64,000 nucleotides of DNA from positions 620,001-684,000 of the forward strand of contig NZ_PGFD01000002.1 in assembly GCF_002797535.1 (NCBI RefSeq), given 5' to 3'. A program made the position numbers and the translations under genes. Positions 22,977 through 32,521 of this stretch are shown piece after piece. How positions within the stretch are numbered: position 1 is the stretch's first letter; every line of letters starts with the position of its first letter. The notes beneath the pieces were generated by a model. The model was not told where the DNA came from and did not search any database. It saw only the letters and a list, made by a program, of their open reading frames with translations. Origin of the DNA: Chryseobacterium geocarposphaerae (GTDB lineage Bacteria; Bacteroidota; Bacteroidia; Flavobacteriales; Weeksellaceae).

Positions 22977-24365
22977 CTCTACTTCTTCGAAGAATTTTTT
23001 TACTTTTTCCATAAGCGACTGTCCGAAAGTAAGCTTTGCCGCTCTTTTGTTCTCGTTTTGTTCTGCTGCAACTTCTTGGTGCTGTACGGTTTCAATAGGC
23101 TGAACAGGCTGTTGCACTGTTTCCGTTTGAGTCGTTACAGCTTCCGTTTTTGGCTGAGGTTGCTCCATAACAGGTTCTTCTTCAATACTATTAATCTTTT
23201 TATCTCTGATTTTCAAACTTTCCATTAGTAATCCAATAGAAGTCGCAAATTCAGGTCCTTTAAGATATTGATTTTTATCATTCGCAATGTATTCGTTTGC
23301 AAAACCTATTCTGCTGTCGAAACCTGTTGTATAGTTAGCCAGCTGACGAAGATGTTTCAGGTTTGAACCACCACCGGTCAGAACAATTCCAGCAATCAGT
23401 TTTTTCTTTTGTTCGAAAGCACCGTAAGCTTTTAGTTCCGTATTTACCATTTCCAATATTTCTTCTACTCTTGCATTGATAATCTGTGCCAGAGTTTTTA
23501 ATGAAATTTCTTTATCCGGCCTTCCGTGAAGTCCGGGAATGGTAACATATGTACTGTCTTTTTCCAGTTCAGGAACTGCAGAACCGAACTTCACCTTTAA
23601 TTGCTCGGCGTGCTTTTCAATAATTGAACAGCCTTCTTTAATGTCTTCTGTAATAATTCCTCCTCCGTAAGGAATGACGCAGGTATGACGAATGATATTG
23701 TCTTTAAAGATGGCAATATCCGTTGTTCCACCACCGATATCCACGATGGCTACCCCCGCTTCTTTTTCTTCTTTTGTAAGAACAGCTTCTGAGGATGCTA
23801 AAGGCTCCAACGTAAGGGCTTCCATTTCTAAGCCGGCTTCACGAACGCATCTCGCAATGTTTCGGATGCTTCCCATTTGCCCCACTACAACGTGGAAATT
23901 GGCCTCCAGACGTTTCCCGTGCATTCCGACAGGCTCCTGAATTTCACCTTCGGAATCTACTTTATATTCTTGAGGAAGTACATGGATAATTTCTTCACCA
24001 GGAAGCATTACCAGTTTTTTTACCTGGTCTTTCAATGCTTCAATATCATCATCTGTAATGAATTTATCCGGATGTTCACGCATAATATAATCGGAGTGCT
24101 GCAGAGAACGAATGTGTTTTCCAGCAATTCCCACCGTTACTTTACGGATAGGAACTCCTGCGCTGGACTGTGCTTCAGAAACAGCAGCTTTGATTGAATT
24201 AATGGTTTGCGAAATATTATTCACAATACCTTTGTGAACACCAAGACTCTTTGCCTTTCCTACACCGAGAACTTCTATTTTCCCGTGTGCATTCCTCCTT
24301 CCGACAATGGCGACAATCTTTGTTGTCCCAATGTCCAGACCTACTGAATACTCTTGATTTTCCAT
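22974..24365 (-). CDS. ftsA: cell division protein FtsA
   Basis: An actin-like ATPase of 463 residues that tethers FtsZ to the membrane and recruits the divisome. The actin/Hsp70 phosphate loops are visible: VGLDIGTTKIVAIVG at the start, IVDIGGGTTDIAIF near 210, and the adenosine motif GIVLTGGGSNLKHL near 330. The SHS2-type domain 1C lies between. A Gln/Pro/Glu-rich linker (about 395-440) leads to the amphipathic C-terminal membrane-targeting helix FGQSLMEKVKKFFEEVE. It follows ftsQ by 22 nt. Confidence 0.97.
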   Translation of the reverse strand: MENQEYSVGLDIGTTKIVAIVGRRNAHGKIEVLGVGKAKSLGVHKGIVNNISQTINSIKAAVSEAQSSAGVPIRKVTVGIAGKHIRSLQHSDYIMREHPDKFITDDDIEALKDQVKKLVMLPGEEIIHVLPQEYKVDSEGEIQEPVGMHGKRLEANFHVVVGQMGSIRNIARCVREAGLEMEALTLEPLASSEAVLTKEEKEAGVAIVDIGGGTTDIAIFKDNIIRHTCVIPYGGGIITEDIKEGCSIIEKHAEQLKVKFGSAVPELEKDSTYVTIPGLHGRPDKEISLKTLAQIINARVEEILEMVNTELKAYGAFEQKKKLIAGIVLTGGGSNLKHLRQLANYTTGFDSRIGFANEYIANDKNQYLKGPEFATSIGLLMESLKIRDKKINSIEEEPVMEQPQPKTEAVTTQTETVQQPVQPIETVQHQEVAAEQNENKRAAKLTFGQSLMEKVKKFFEEVE

Positions 24366-24387
24366 TTGTTGATATCGATTTGATTTT

Positions 24388-25344
24388 TTATTCTATTTTA
24401 ACTTTTGCTTTAGGCCTTGCGGCCGCTGCTTTTTTCTCTGTTTTCTTCGTTTCCTTGGGCTTGGTTGTAGCTTTGGGTTTTGAAGAGGTGGAGCTTGTTT
24501 TTTTTACTGCCGCCGCTTTGGGAGCTTCTGGTGTTTTCCTGACTGCGGGTGGTGTCGTTGAGGCTTTTGCCAGTTCTTTATTTCCTATATTCAGAATACT
24601 GTCATTTTCTTTAAAATACGGATTCAAAGTCGTGACAATCTGGTTCTGATATTTTACAGAAATCTTGTTGTATTTCTGAGGATCCTGATAAACCAGATAT
24701 TTTTCTACGAAGGCCTTGAAACCTTTTACTTTAAATTCAATATTATCTAAGTCTCCGATTTCCACTTTATAATTTCCCTCACTGGTCAGGAGGTTATAAT
24801 TTCCTTTATAATCTTTTGATATTCCTATAAAGTATTTTTTACTGAAATCATCTTTATCAATTTTTTCAACTAACTCGGCCAGCTGACGGTATTCATCTTT
24901 CTGTACATCTCCGGTTACCAGCATACAAGGATGCGAATAAGTTTTTGAAATCGGAAACTCGGTTCCTTTTTCATCCACATAAAAATCTCTTCCTTCTTTG
25001 TTTAACCTGAAAACCGGGACTCTCTGTTTAATGTCTAAATTTAATTTTCCATTTAGATTCAAATAAACATTCGCGCTGTCAACAGCCGGAAGATTATTGA
25101 TTTTCTTTTCCAGGGCCGGAATATTTAAATCGCCAACTTTTCCGGAAGGGTTTTCTTTTTTTACGATCTCCCGGATGTCCTTTTCATCAACAAAATACAC
25201 CGGAGTTTTCCCACTATTCATTTTTACAGAAATCCTATCGTCCGTAATCTTCTGTCTGCTGAATTTTCTCAAGGAGAAACTCAACAGAAATCCTAGAATG
25301 ATTACTGTAATGACAATTTTTAATATTCTGTATTTATTTTTCAT
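24388..25344 (-). CDS. ftsQ: cell division protein FtsQ/DivIB
   Basis: A bitopic divisome protein of 318 residues with a short cytoplasmic start, TM at about 8-24 and a POTRA-like region followed by the beta domain (FVDEKDIREIVKKEN, VYLNLNGKLNLDIKQRVPVFRL, DEKGTEFPIS). These features fit FtsQ. Residues 259-318 form an unusual Ala/Lys/Pro/Thr-rich basic tail (KKTSSTSSKPKATTKPKETKK etc.) outside the membrane, not seen in E. coli FtsQ. It lies between murC and ftsA, as in many dcw clusters. Confidence 0.93.
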   Translation of the reverse strand: MKNKYRILKIVITVIILGFLLSFSLRKFSRQKITDDRISVKMNSGKTPVYFVDEKDIREIVKKENPSGKVGDLNIPALEKKINNLPAVDSANVYLNLNGKLNLDIKQRVPVFRLNKEGRDFYVDEKGTEFPISKTYSHPCMLVTGDVQKDEYRQLAELVEKIDKDDFSKKYFIGISKDYKGNYNLLTSEGNYKVEIGDLDNIEFKVKGFKAFVEKYLVYQDPQKYNKISVKYQNQIVTTLNPYFKENDSILNIGNKELAKASTTPPAVRKTPEAPKAAAVKKTSSTSSKPKATTKPKETKKTEKKAAAARPKAKVKIE

Positions 25345-25380
25345 AAATGAGTTCCGGTTTTGGTTTTTTGGGTCCGGGTT

Positions 25381-26739
25381 TTATTTTTTACTTAACCACT
25401 CACAGATAGGATCGTACAGGGTATCAATATTTCCTGCACCTACTGTAAGAAGGATATCAAAATCTTTTTCTTTTATTTTATTGAAAGCATCACTTAAAGT
25501 AGATACTTCCTTTTTATCTAATGTTGCTTTATCTAATAGCCAGCTTGAAGTAATGCCTTCAAAGTTTTCCTGAAGTTCTCTTGCCGGATAAATATCAAGC
25601 AAAATCAATTCATCAGCATGGCTTAAACTTTCCGCAAATCCGTCCGCAAAATCTCTCGTTCTGCTGAAAAGATGAGGCTGGAAAGCCACCAATAATTTCT
25701 TTTCCGGATAAAAAGTTCGGATAGAACTCATCACCGCATTGATTTCTGTCGGATGATGAGCATAATCGTCGATATAAATTTTACCGTTTTCGTATCTGTG
25801 TTTGGTATATCTTCTTTTAATTCCCTTGAAATTGGCAATCGCTTTTTTCAACGTTTCGAAATCTACACCCAAATTGCTTAAAATTGCCAACGCAACGGTT
25901 GCATTTTCAACATTGTGAATACCTGGAATTTCCCAGATAAAGTCTTTAACAGTTTCTGCTGGCGTATGGAAATCAAAATAGATTTTATCGTTCTCCATTC
26001 TAAGGTTATCTGAATAATAATCAGCAACCTCGTTTACGGCATACGTTAAAGATGGTCTCCCGATCTCAATTCCTTTTCTTACAAAAAGCTGTTTATCATT
26101 CGGGACTAAAGCGGCAAACTGTCTGAAACCTTCTTCAATATGGTTTTTATCCCCATAAATATCCAAATGATCCGCATCTGTGGAAGTGATTACCGCCCAA
26201 TCCGGAGATAGGTTGAGAAAACTTCTGTCGTATTCGTCTGCTTCCACCACGGAATACTGTGAACCGTTGTAAAGGAAGTTAGATTTAAAATTCTCAGAAA
26301 TTCCACCTAGGAAACAAGAGAAAGGTAGATCTGCTTCTTTACAAAGATGCGAAACCAGGGTAGAAGTTGTTGTTTTGCCATGAGTTCCCGCAACGGCGAT
26401 ACAATCTGTGTTTTCTGTAATTAAACCTAAAACTTTTGCACGTTTTAATACTTCAAACTGATTTTCATTAAAATAGTCTAAAATCCCCAGAACCTTGATC
26501 GCAGGAGTATAAATTACCAATGTATCTTCTTTCTGAAGGGAAGAGATTTTTTCATCAATGACATCTTCAAAAACAATATCAATGCCTTCGCTTATCAAAG
26601 CCGTCGTCAATTTGGTGTTGGTTTTATCGTAGCCCAAAACTTTTTTGCCCGAAGCATGGAAATAACGAGCCAAAGCACTCATTCCTATCCCTCCGATTCC
26701 AACGAAGTAAAAATTTTGATATGTTTCTAAAACTTTCAT
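25381..26739 (-). CDS. murC: UDP-N-acetylmuramate--L-alanine ligase
   Basis: A cytosolic Mur ligase of 452 residues that adds L-Ala to UDP-MurNAc. The N-terminal Rossmann motif is GIGGIGMSALARYF (14-28), the ATP P-loop AVAGTHGKTTTS (about 115-126) and the central-domain VVEADEYDRSFL block. In the C-terminal domain, YIDDYAHHPTEI is diagnostic of MurC. It lies between murG and ftsQ. Confidence 0.97.
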   Translation of the reverse strand: MKVLETYQNFYFVGIGGIGMSALARYFHASGKKVLGYDKTNTKLTTALISEGIDIVFEDVIDEKISSLQKEDTLVIYTPAIKVLGILDYFNENQFEVLKRAKVLGLITENTDCIAVAGTHGKTTTSTLVSHLCKEADLPFSCFLGGISENFKSNFLYNGSQYSVVEADEYDRSFLNLSPDWAVITSTDADHLDIYGDKNHIEEGFRQFAALVPNDKQLFVRKGIEIGRPSLTYAVNEVADYYSDNLRMENDKIYFDFHTPAETVKDFIWEIPGIHNVENATVALAILSNLGVDFETLKKAIANFKGIKRRYTKHRYENGKIYIDDYAHHPTEINAVMSSIRTFYPEKKLLVAFQPHLFSRTRDFADGFAESLSHADELILLDIYPARELQENFEGITSSWLLDKATLDKKEVSTLSDAFNKIKEKDFDILLTVGAGNIDTLYDPICEWLSKK

Positions 26740-26794
26740 TATTTAATTAAAATATTTAAAGATTAAATGATTAAAAAAATTAATTCAAATTATC
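26740..26794. repeat. AT-rich short-period repeat between murG and murC
   Basis: TTTAAAGATTAAATGATTAAA (26755-26775) shows a roughly 7-nt period of (A)TTAAA words, similar in kind to the elements at other dcw junctions. No gene or promoter is evident. Confidence 0.4.
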
Positions 26795-27898
26795 TTATTT
26801 TATCACTTTAAAAATCTCATCTACAATCTCTTTTGCAGCGTTTGGCTTAGCAAAATATTTAAGATTGTCAGACATTTCTTTTCTTACATTTTCATTTTCG
26901 CAGATTTCTGAAAGGGTATTCCAGAATTTTTCCTGCATTTCTGAGTCTTTTACCATTCTGGCTGCATTTTTCTCAACCAGATTCATGGCGTTTATGGTTT
27001 GATGATCTTCCGCTGCAAAAGGGAAGGGTACCAATAAAACCGGCTTCTGCGCTACCGCCAACTCTGAAATGGCAATGGCACCAGCTCTGGAAACAATCAC
27101 ATCTGCTGCAGAGTAAGCTGTTTCCATGTCTTTAATGAACTCCTTTAACTGGATTTGAGATCCGAGATCCGAGATTCGGGATTCGTTGCTCAGTTCTTTA
27201 TAATCCAGTTTTCCGGTTTGCCAGATCAATTGATAGCCTTTTTCTTTCAGGTTTTCTAAATTGTCTTTCCAACCATTATTTAATGTTCTTGAGCCTAAAG
27301 ATCCACCAACCGATAAAATGGTTAATTTATCCTGAGCCAAGCCCATTTTTTCTTTTGCCTGAGTTTTTTCCTGCATTCCTGAAACAATATTCTCACGAAT
27401 CGGATTTCCCATAAACTTTATTTTTTCAGCCGGAAAACCTTCCACTTTCGGGTAGGCGGTAAATACGGCTTTTGCTTTTTTACTTAAAATCTTATTTGTT
27501 ACCCCTGCATGTGCATTCTGTTCCTGAATAAAAATAGGAATTCCAAGCTTGCTGGCTTCATACAAAGCAGGCCCGCTTGCAAAACCTCCTGTCCCTACTG
27601 CAAAATCCGGAGCGAAATTTTTAATGATCTTCTTAGATTTAGATAAGCTTTTTAAAATCTTAAAAGGCAAACCTAGGTTCGACAGCATATTTCCTCTGTC
27701 AATTCCTGCAATGTCGATTCCTTCAATTTTATAGCCAGCCTGCGGAACTTTTTCCATTTCCATTTTTCCGTTGGCTCCGATGAACAAAAACTCAGCATCA
27801 GGAAATCTTTTCTTGATTTCATCTGCAATAGCGATGGCAGGGAAGATGTGACCTCCTGTTCCTCCGCCGGATAATAATACTTTTAGTTTCTTGTTCAT
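26795..27898 (-). CDS. murG: UDP-GlcNAc--lipid I N-acetylglucosaminyltransferase
   Basis: A GT-B glycosyltransferase of 367 residues that converts lipid I to lipid II on the inner face of the membrane. Key blocks are SGGGTGGHIFPAIAIAD (10-26), FAVGTGGFASGPALYEA, FIQEQNAHAGVTNKIL, the donor-site SVGGSLGSRTLNNGW, the ISRAGA-like VSRAGAIAISEL, and PFPFAAEDHQTINA. It lies between a small unknown gene and murC. Confidence 0.97.
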   Translation of the reverse strand: MNKKLKVLLSGGGTGGHIFPAIAIADEIKKRFPDAEFLFIGANGKMEMEKVPQAGYKIEGIDIAGIDRGNMLSNLGLPFKILKSLSKSKKIIKNFAPDFAVGTGGFASGPALYEASKLGIPIFIQEQNAHAGVTNKILSKKAKAVFTAYPKVEGFPAEKIKFMGNPIRENIVSGMQEKTQAKEKMGLAQDKLTILSVGGSLGSRTLNNGWKDNLENLKEKGYQLIWQTGKLDYKELSNESRISDLGSQIQLKEFIKDMETAYSAADVIVSRAGAIAISELAVAQKPVLLVPFPFAAEDHQTINAMNLVEKNAARMVKDSEMQEKFWNTLSEICENENVRKEMSDNLKYFAKPNAAKEIVDEIFKVIK

Positions 27899-27906
27899 AC
27901 TACTAA

Positions 27907-28149
27907 TTATGCTGTTGGCAAATTTTCAATTAAATCAATAAAATCAACATATACCCAAATCTCAATTTTATCTTCAATCAGTTTAACTGAAATCTCTTTA
28001 ACATTATAAACAGAATCATTAAGTTCAATAATTTCGGTAGATTCTAATTTATATGATTCCAAAAAATTAATGATCTCCACATCGGTATCAAATACCAATA
28101 TGTCTTCAGCGTTTTTGTTATCAATAAATCTTATTAAACTTATTTCCAT
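27907..28149 (-). CDS. hypothetical 80-residue protein inside the dcw cluster
   Basis: A small acidic, Ile/Glu/Asp-rich protein of 80 residues with alternating hydrophobic pattern (beta and helix) and no signal or membrane segment. It was not recognised. It sits between ftsW (11 nt upstream) and murG (8 nt downstream), so it is translated from the division mRNA. The tight spacing argues that it is real. AT-rich composition and lack of a known equivalent in classical dcw clusters suggest a late insertion. Confidence 0.65.
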   Translation of the reverse strand: MEISLIRFIDNKNAEDILVFDTDVEIINFLESYKLESTEIIELNDSVYNVKEISVKLIEDKIEIWVYVDFIDLIENLPTA

Positions 28150-28160
28150 TTTATTTTGTT

Positions 28161-29399
28161 TTAAGCAATGTCATTGATCTCGGCTATACTTTGTTTTTTG
28201 CCCATTCCTTCTTCATCATATATCTGGATTCTAGAGCTTATATTTAAGATAATTCCCAACTGCAAATACGTTACCAACATTGAGGTTCCTCCATAACTTA
28301 TTAATGGGAGAGGCTGCCCCGTTACAGGAATTAAATTCACTGCAACGGCAATATTTACAGAGAGTTGTATAAAAATCATCACTCCGAGACTGAGAACGAG
28401 CAAAGACCCGAAAAAAGCAGGCATCTTACTGGCTATCATTACGATACGAATCATCATGATTAAATACATACTTATTAGAAATGCAGCTCCAATTACTCCA
28501 TATTCTTCTACAATTACCGCAAAAATAAAGTCGGAAGCAGACTGCGGAAGCATTTGTTTTAAAGCACTTTTCCCAGGTCCCATTCCTGTTACTCCACCAT
28601 GAACGATAGCTGCTTTAGCCATCATTACCTGATAGTTTTTGGCTTTTACGCTTTCATCATCAACATCCGCTGTTTTTGCTTTGCTTGAGGTGAATGTCTC
28701 GATACGGCTCATCCATGTATGGACACGGTTTCCTCCGATAAGGTTGGTATTTAAAGCAACCAATAAAAACAGAACAATGGCTACAAATGATGCGGAAATA
28801 AATCCGGCAATGTATTTCCAGTGTAGCTGACCGATAATCAAAACAATCACAGAGACCATTAAAATCATCAATGCGGTGGAACCGTTATCTTTTGCTACCA
28901 ATACGAAAACCAATAGGATAGGTCCGAAAATATACATGATATTCTCAATCGGAAGCCTTTCCCGGGTTATTTTCTTGGTTAAATATCGGCACAGATAGAT
29001 AATCAACATTAAAAAAGCAAACGATGATGGTTGGAAGGAGATCGGTGTTCCCGGAATTTTCAGCCATCTTGAAGCACTTGCTCCGTCGATGGTTTGTCCG
29101 GTAAACATGGTGACAATCAACAATACAATCATTAAACCAAGCAGGATACTGCTGAGCTTTCCGATGTATTCATACTTCACCATTCCGACTACCCTCATAA
29201 TTCCCAAACCTAAAACCACAAAGAACATATGTTTGATAACGTGACCTGTTGTAGTCCCGTTATTGACGATATATTCCAGATTCGAACTTGCAGAATATAC
29301 AGGGAAAATAGAGAAAATGGAGATCACAAGAATGACCATCCAAAGTACTTTATCGCCCTTTAGAAATTCAAATCTGTTGTCTGTATCTTGTTCGTTCAT
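28161..29399 (-). CDS. ftsW: SEDS peptidoglycan glycosyltransferase FtsW
   Basis: A polytopic SEDS-family protein of 412 residues (about ten TM helices) that polymerises lipid II at the septum together with FtsI. SEDS landmarks are IDGASASRWLKIPGTPISFQPSSFA (including the W-x-x-I-P-x-x-x-x-Q-P/S-S motif), FVLVAKDNGST (catalytic-Asp region), GVTGMGPGKSALKQMLPQSASDFIFAVIVEEYG and the ending NLIPVTGQPLPLISYGGTSML. The location after murD distinguishes it from RodA. Confidence 0.95.
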   Translation of the reverse strand: MNEQDTDNRFEFLKGDKVLWMVILVISIFSIFPVYSASSNLEYIVNNGTTTGHVIKHMFFVVLGLGIMRVVGMVKYEYIGKLSSILLGLMIVLLIVTMFTGQTIDGASASRWLKIPGTPISFQPSSFAFLMLIIYLCRYLTKKITRERLPIENIMYIFGPILLVFVLVAKDNGSTALMILMVSVIVLIIGQLHWKYIAGFISASFVAIVLFLLVALNTNLIGGNRVHTWMSRIETFTSSKAKTADVDDESVKAKNYQVMMAKAAIVHGGVTGMGPGKSALKQMLPQSASDFIFAVIVEEYGVIGAAFLISMYLIMMIRIVMIASKMPAFFGSLLVLSLGVMIFIQLSVNIAVAVNLIPVTGQPLPLISYGGTSMLVTYLQLGIILNISSRIQIYDEEGMGKKQSIAEINDIA

Positions 29400-29409
29400 A
29401 TATTATGCT

Positions 29410-29442
29410 CTAGGCTTTTGGCTAATTGCCATTGGCTTTTAA
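29410..29442. repeat. heptad repeat spanning the murD end and ftsW leader
   Basis: On the minus strand, AGCCAAT-GGCAATT-AGCCAAA-AGCC. It encodes the last residues of MurD (KANGN) and its stop codon and continues into the intergenic gap. Confidence 0.6.
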
Positions 29443-30765
29443 TACTTGTTCTTTAAACTGGCGGCCTCTGTCTTCATAGCTTTTGAATAAATCAAAACTT
29501 GCACAGCATGGAGACAATAAAACCGTATCTCCTGCTTTGGCCAGCGATTTTGAAATCTTCACTGCTTCTTCCATACTAGAGGTATCATAAATAAATTCTT
29601 TCTTGTCTTTAAAGAAATTTATAATTTTTTGATTGTCAATTCCTAAGCAGACAATTGCTTTTACTTTTCTTTTAACTAAATCCTCAATTTCGGTATAGTC
29701 GTTCCCTTTATCCAGACCTCCAACAATCCAAACCGTAGGGTTTTTCATGCTTTCTAAAGCATAATACGTTGCATTAACGTTTGTTGCTTTACTGTCGTTG
29801 ATATATTTAACGCCTTCAATCTCGGTCACAAACTCCAGTCTGTGCTCAACCGCCTGAAAAGTCATTAGCGAATTTCTTATGCTTTCGTTACTGATGTTCA
29901 GTATTTTACCTGCAATTGAAGCCGCTAAGCTGTTGGCTACGTTATGATTTCCTAACAGAGATAATTCTTCAATTTTCATGGAGAACTTATCCTGAAGATC
30001 CACTTCAATATTTTCACCATCAACAAATCCTCCCTCAGATAATTTTTCTTTTGTTGAGAAGGGGATCATTTTTGCCTTTATTTCCAGCTTTTCAAGAAGA
30101 TTTTTACTCATTTCATCGTCTTTATTATAGATGAAAAAATTATCATTTTCCTGATTTTCAGTAATTCTGAACTTCGCTAAAGCATATTCTTCATAATTGT
30201 AATTGTACTGATCCAGGTGATCCTGAGACAAGTTCAATAATAAGGAAATATAGGGTCTGAAATTCTGAATATCATCTAACTGGAAAGAGCTTACTTCCAG
30301 TACATAATATTCATGGTTTTCATCAGCAACCTGTTTCGCAAAGCTGTATCCGATATTTCCTCCTAAGCCGACATTTAATCCGTCATTTTTTAAAATATAA
30401 TAGATTAGAGAGGTCGTTGTTGTTTTTCCGTTACTTCCTGTGATCGCGATGATTTTAGCATCAGTAAACTCCGAAGCAAATTCAATTTCAGAAGAAAGTC
30501 TGATTCCTTTTTCCTGAATTTTATGAATGATTTCTGCTTTTTTCGGAATCCCTGGGCTTTTTACAATCCAGTCTGCATTTAATATTCTTTCTTCATCATG
30601 GTTTTCTTCTTCAAACTCAATGTCATTCTCCGTAAGAAACTGCTTATAGTTATCTTTAATGGCTCCTTTGTCTGAAAGAAAAACTTCCAGGCCTTCTTTT
30701 TTAGCCAAATAAGCAGCTCCGCAACCGCTTTCTCCTCCTCCTAAAACAACTATTTTCATACTCAT
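29422..30765 (-). CDS. murD: UDP-N-acetylmuramoyl-L-alanine--D-glutamate ligase
   Basis: A cytosolic Mur ligase of 447 residues that adds D-Glu. The start IVVLGGGESGCGAAYLA is the MurD N-terminal Rossmann motif, AITGSNGKTTTTSLIYY (about 110-126) the P-loop, and VEHRLEFVTEIEGVKYINDSKATN and WIVGGLDKGNDY are diagnostic. The last five residues come from a repeat element, so the C-terminal tip is probably dispensable. It follows mraY by 75 nt. Confidence 0.97.
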   Translation of the reverse strand: MSMKIVVLGGGESGCGAAYLAKKEGLEVFLSDKGAIKDNYKQFLTENDIEFEEENHDEERILNADWIVKSPGIPKKAEIIHKIQEKGIRLSSEIEFASEFTDAKIIAITGSNGKTTTTSLIYYILKNDGLNVGLGGNIGYSFAKQVADENHEYYVLEVSSFQLDDIQNFRPYISLLLNLSQDHLDQYNYNYEEYALAKFRITENQENDNFFIYNKDDEMSKNLLEKLEIKAKMIPFSTKEKLSEGGFVDGENIEVDLQDKFSMKIEELSLLGNHNVANSLAASIAGKILNISNESIRNSLMTFQAVEHRLEFVTEIEGVKYINDSKATNVNATYYALESMKNPTVWIVGGLDKGNDYTEIEDLVKRKVKAIVCLGIDNQKIINFFKDKKEFIYDTSSMEEAVKISKSLAKAGDTVLLSPCCASFDLFKSYEDRGRQFKEQVLKANGN

Positions 30766-30767
30766 TT

Positions 30768-30836
30768 TGATTTAATGATTGAAAGATTTAAATGATTCAA
30801 AAATTTTAAATACTTAAAGGTTTCAATTTTAAATTA
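30768..30836. repeat. short-period repeat between mraY and murD
   Basis: GATTTAATGATTGAAAGATTTAAATGATT on the left, with a degenerate reverse complement (AAAGGTTTCAATTTTAAATTAATTC) on the right. It resembles the elements at other junctions of the cluster. Confidence 0.45.
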
Positions 30837-30840
30837 ATTC

Positions 30841-32082
30841 TTATCTCATTTTTAATGTGATCAGACATACAATTGCCAGAATTACCCCAATGATGATCAT
30901 TCTGTTAACGATCTTACTTTCGTGAAAACCGCCTTTCTGATAGTGATGGTGTAATGGTGACATTCTAAATAATCTATTGTTTTGGGCATATTCCAGCCCG
31001 AATTTTTTCTTTCTGTATTTGAAAACCACTACCTGAAGCATTACAGATAGGTTTTCAATTAAAAAGATTCCGCATAATACAGGAATCAACAGTTCTTTTC
31101 TTAAAATAATGGCTAGAACGGCAATCACTCCTCCTAACATCAAGCTTCCGGTATCACCCATGAAAACCTGTGCAGGATACGTATTATACCAGAAAAATCC
31201 GATTACAGCTCCTACCATTGCCACGGCGAAAATGGTGGTTTCCCCCATATTCGGAAGGAACATGATGTTGAGGTAATCTGCAAAAATGATGTTTCCTGAC
31301 AGGTAAGCAAAAAGTGCCAAAACTAAAAGGATCACCGCACTCGTTCCCGCTGCAAGACCATCAATTCCATCGGTAATATTAGCTCCGTTGGAAACGGCTG
31401 TTACGATGAAAATTACTATAGGAATGAAAACAATCCATGCCCATTCGTGAGCGTCTTTATCATTCATCCAGAACAATATTCCGCTGTAGTCAAATTCATT
31501 ATTTTTAGCAAAAGGAACCGTAGAAACTGTGATTTTTTCAGTAGGCATAAAGTTTTGCTCTACATTGTTTCTGTTTACTACCTTTGCATCTGCATATTTT
31601 CTTTTAACCGTAATATCAGGATGGAAATACATTGTAATTCCGACAATTAGCCCTAATCCGACCTGTCCTACAATCTTGAATTTACCGCTTAATCCGTCTT
31701 TGTTTTTCTTTATTTTCTTTAAATAATCATCCAGAAAACCAATCGCTCCCATCCAGATCATCGAAACTAAGAGAAGGACAATATAAATATTTGTAATTCT
31801 GGTAAATAACAGTACCGGAATGATGGTAGCAATGATAATGATAAGCCCCCCCATTGTAGGCGTCCCTTCTTTTTGCTTCTGTCCATCCAATCCAAGATCA
31901 CGAACCAATTCGCCCATTTGTTTTGATCTCAAATAGTTGATGATTCTTTTTCCATAAACAAGAGCAATGATCAAAGAAAATAAAACAGCCATTCCTGCCC
32001 GGAAGGAGATGTATTTCAACATTCCTAATCCGGGAACATGAATTCCGTGGTTGGTTAAATATTCGTATAGATAGTATAACAT
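30841..32082 (-). CDS. mraY: phospho-N-acetylmuramoyl-pentapeptide transferase
   Basis: An integral membrane enzyme of 413 residues that makes lipid I from UDP-MurNAc-pentapeptide and undecaprenyl phosphate. Signatures: [61 protein letters not shown] and [20 protein letters not shown] loop of about 50 residues (about 150-205) between helices makes it longer than the 360-residue E. coli enzyme; such an insertion is usual in Bacteroidota. Confidence 0.97.
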   Translation of the reverse strand: MLYYLYEYLTNHGIHVPGLGMLKYISFRAGMAVLFSLIIALVYGKRIINYLRSKQMGELVRDLGLDGQKQKEGTPTMGGLIIIIATIIPVLLFTRITNIYIVLLLVSMIWMGAIGFLDDYLKKIKKNKDGLSGKFKIVGQVGLGLIVGITMYFHPDITVKRKYADAKVVNRNNVEQNFMPTEKITVSTVPFAKNNEFDYSGILFWMNDKDAHEWAWIVFIPIVIFIVTAVSNGANITDGIDGLAAGTSAVILLVLALFAYLSGNIIFADYLNIMFLPNMGETTIFAVAMVGAVIGFFWYNTYPAQVFMGDTGSLMLGGVIAVLAIILRKELLIPVLCGIFLIENLSVMLQVVVFKYRKKKFGLEYAQNNRLFRMSPLHHHYQKGGFHESKIVNRMIIIGVILAIVCLITLKMR

Positions 32083-32108
32083 CGGTTTCTTGATTTAAAA
32101 ATTTAATT

Positions 32109-32521
32109 ATTTAAAGATTTAAAGATTGTGGTTTCTCAATATTTTCACTTAAATATTTAATAAAGTTTGAAATATTAGAAGAAATTTCTCTTGACAGATT
32201 GATAACTTCATCAGCACTATTTTTATCTCCCAGTTTTAATCTTTTACTCACAATCATCATACTTCTAACTTCGGCACAACTGCCTTTTGCAATTTTTAAA
32301 TACTTAATAAATTGTCTGTTATTATTATACTCTGAGCCTTCTGCAATATTATTTGATATTGAAAAGCCCGCTATTTTTATTTGGTTATTAAATTCAAATT
32401 CTTTTTCAAAGCTTTCGTTTTGAAGGAATTGATAAAGTTTTTCAATTAAATCTAAACTTTTGATGTAAACCGGAAAGTTTTCAAAATTTTTTGTCATCAT
32501 CAAATTTTTAAATCTTTAAAT
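32109..32521. repeat. 15-bp perfect inverted repeats boxing the four-helix-bundle gene
   Basis: ATTTAAAGATTTAAA at 32109-32123 and its exact reverse complement at 32507-32521 enclose the whole gene, from its stop codon to 7 nt before its start. Both are part of longer AT-rich repeat tracts (32091-32128 and 32500-32540). Confidence 0.6.
32111..32500 (-). CDS. four helix bundle protein (S23/Avd-like)
   Basis: An all-helical protein of about 129 residues. The pattern FPVYIKSLDLIEKLYQF, FNNQIKIAGFSISNNIAEGSEY and FIKYLKIAKGSCAEVRSMM is that of the 'four helix bundle protein' family (TIGR02436), related to proteins encoded in 23S rRNA intervening sequences and to Avd accessory proteins of diversity-generating retroelements. 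These form basic pentamers that may bind nucleic acid. No reverse transcriptase or rRNA gene lies nearby. It sits between murE and mraY, enclosed by perfect 15-bp inverted repeats, and its last residues (QSLNL) are encoded by the repeat. The start is ATG 32500 or 32497; a TTG at 32503 is less likely. Confidence 0.88.
   Translation of the reverse strand: MMTKNFENFPVYIKSLDLIEKLYQFLQNESFEKEFEFNNQIKIAGFSISNNIAEGSEYNNNRQFIKYLKIAKGSCAEVRSMMIVSKRLKLGDKNSADEVINLSREISSNISNFIKYLSENIEKPQSLNL

Noticed and set aside
24251..24649. Open frame on the plus strand across the ftsA/ftsQ border
   Set aside because: It is an antisense shadow of two well-supported genes, with Ala/Val/Phe-rich low complexity produced by the FtsQ tail.
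32111..32500. Avd component of a diversity-generating retroelement
   Set aside because: No reverse transcriptase, template repeat or variable gene lies nearby; only the fold family is shared.
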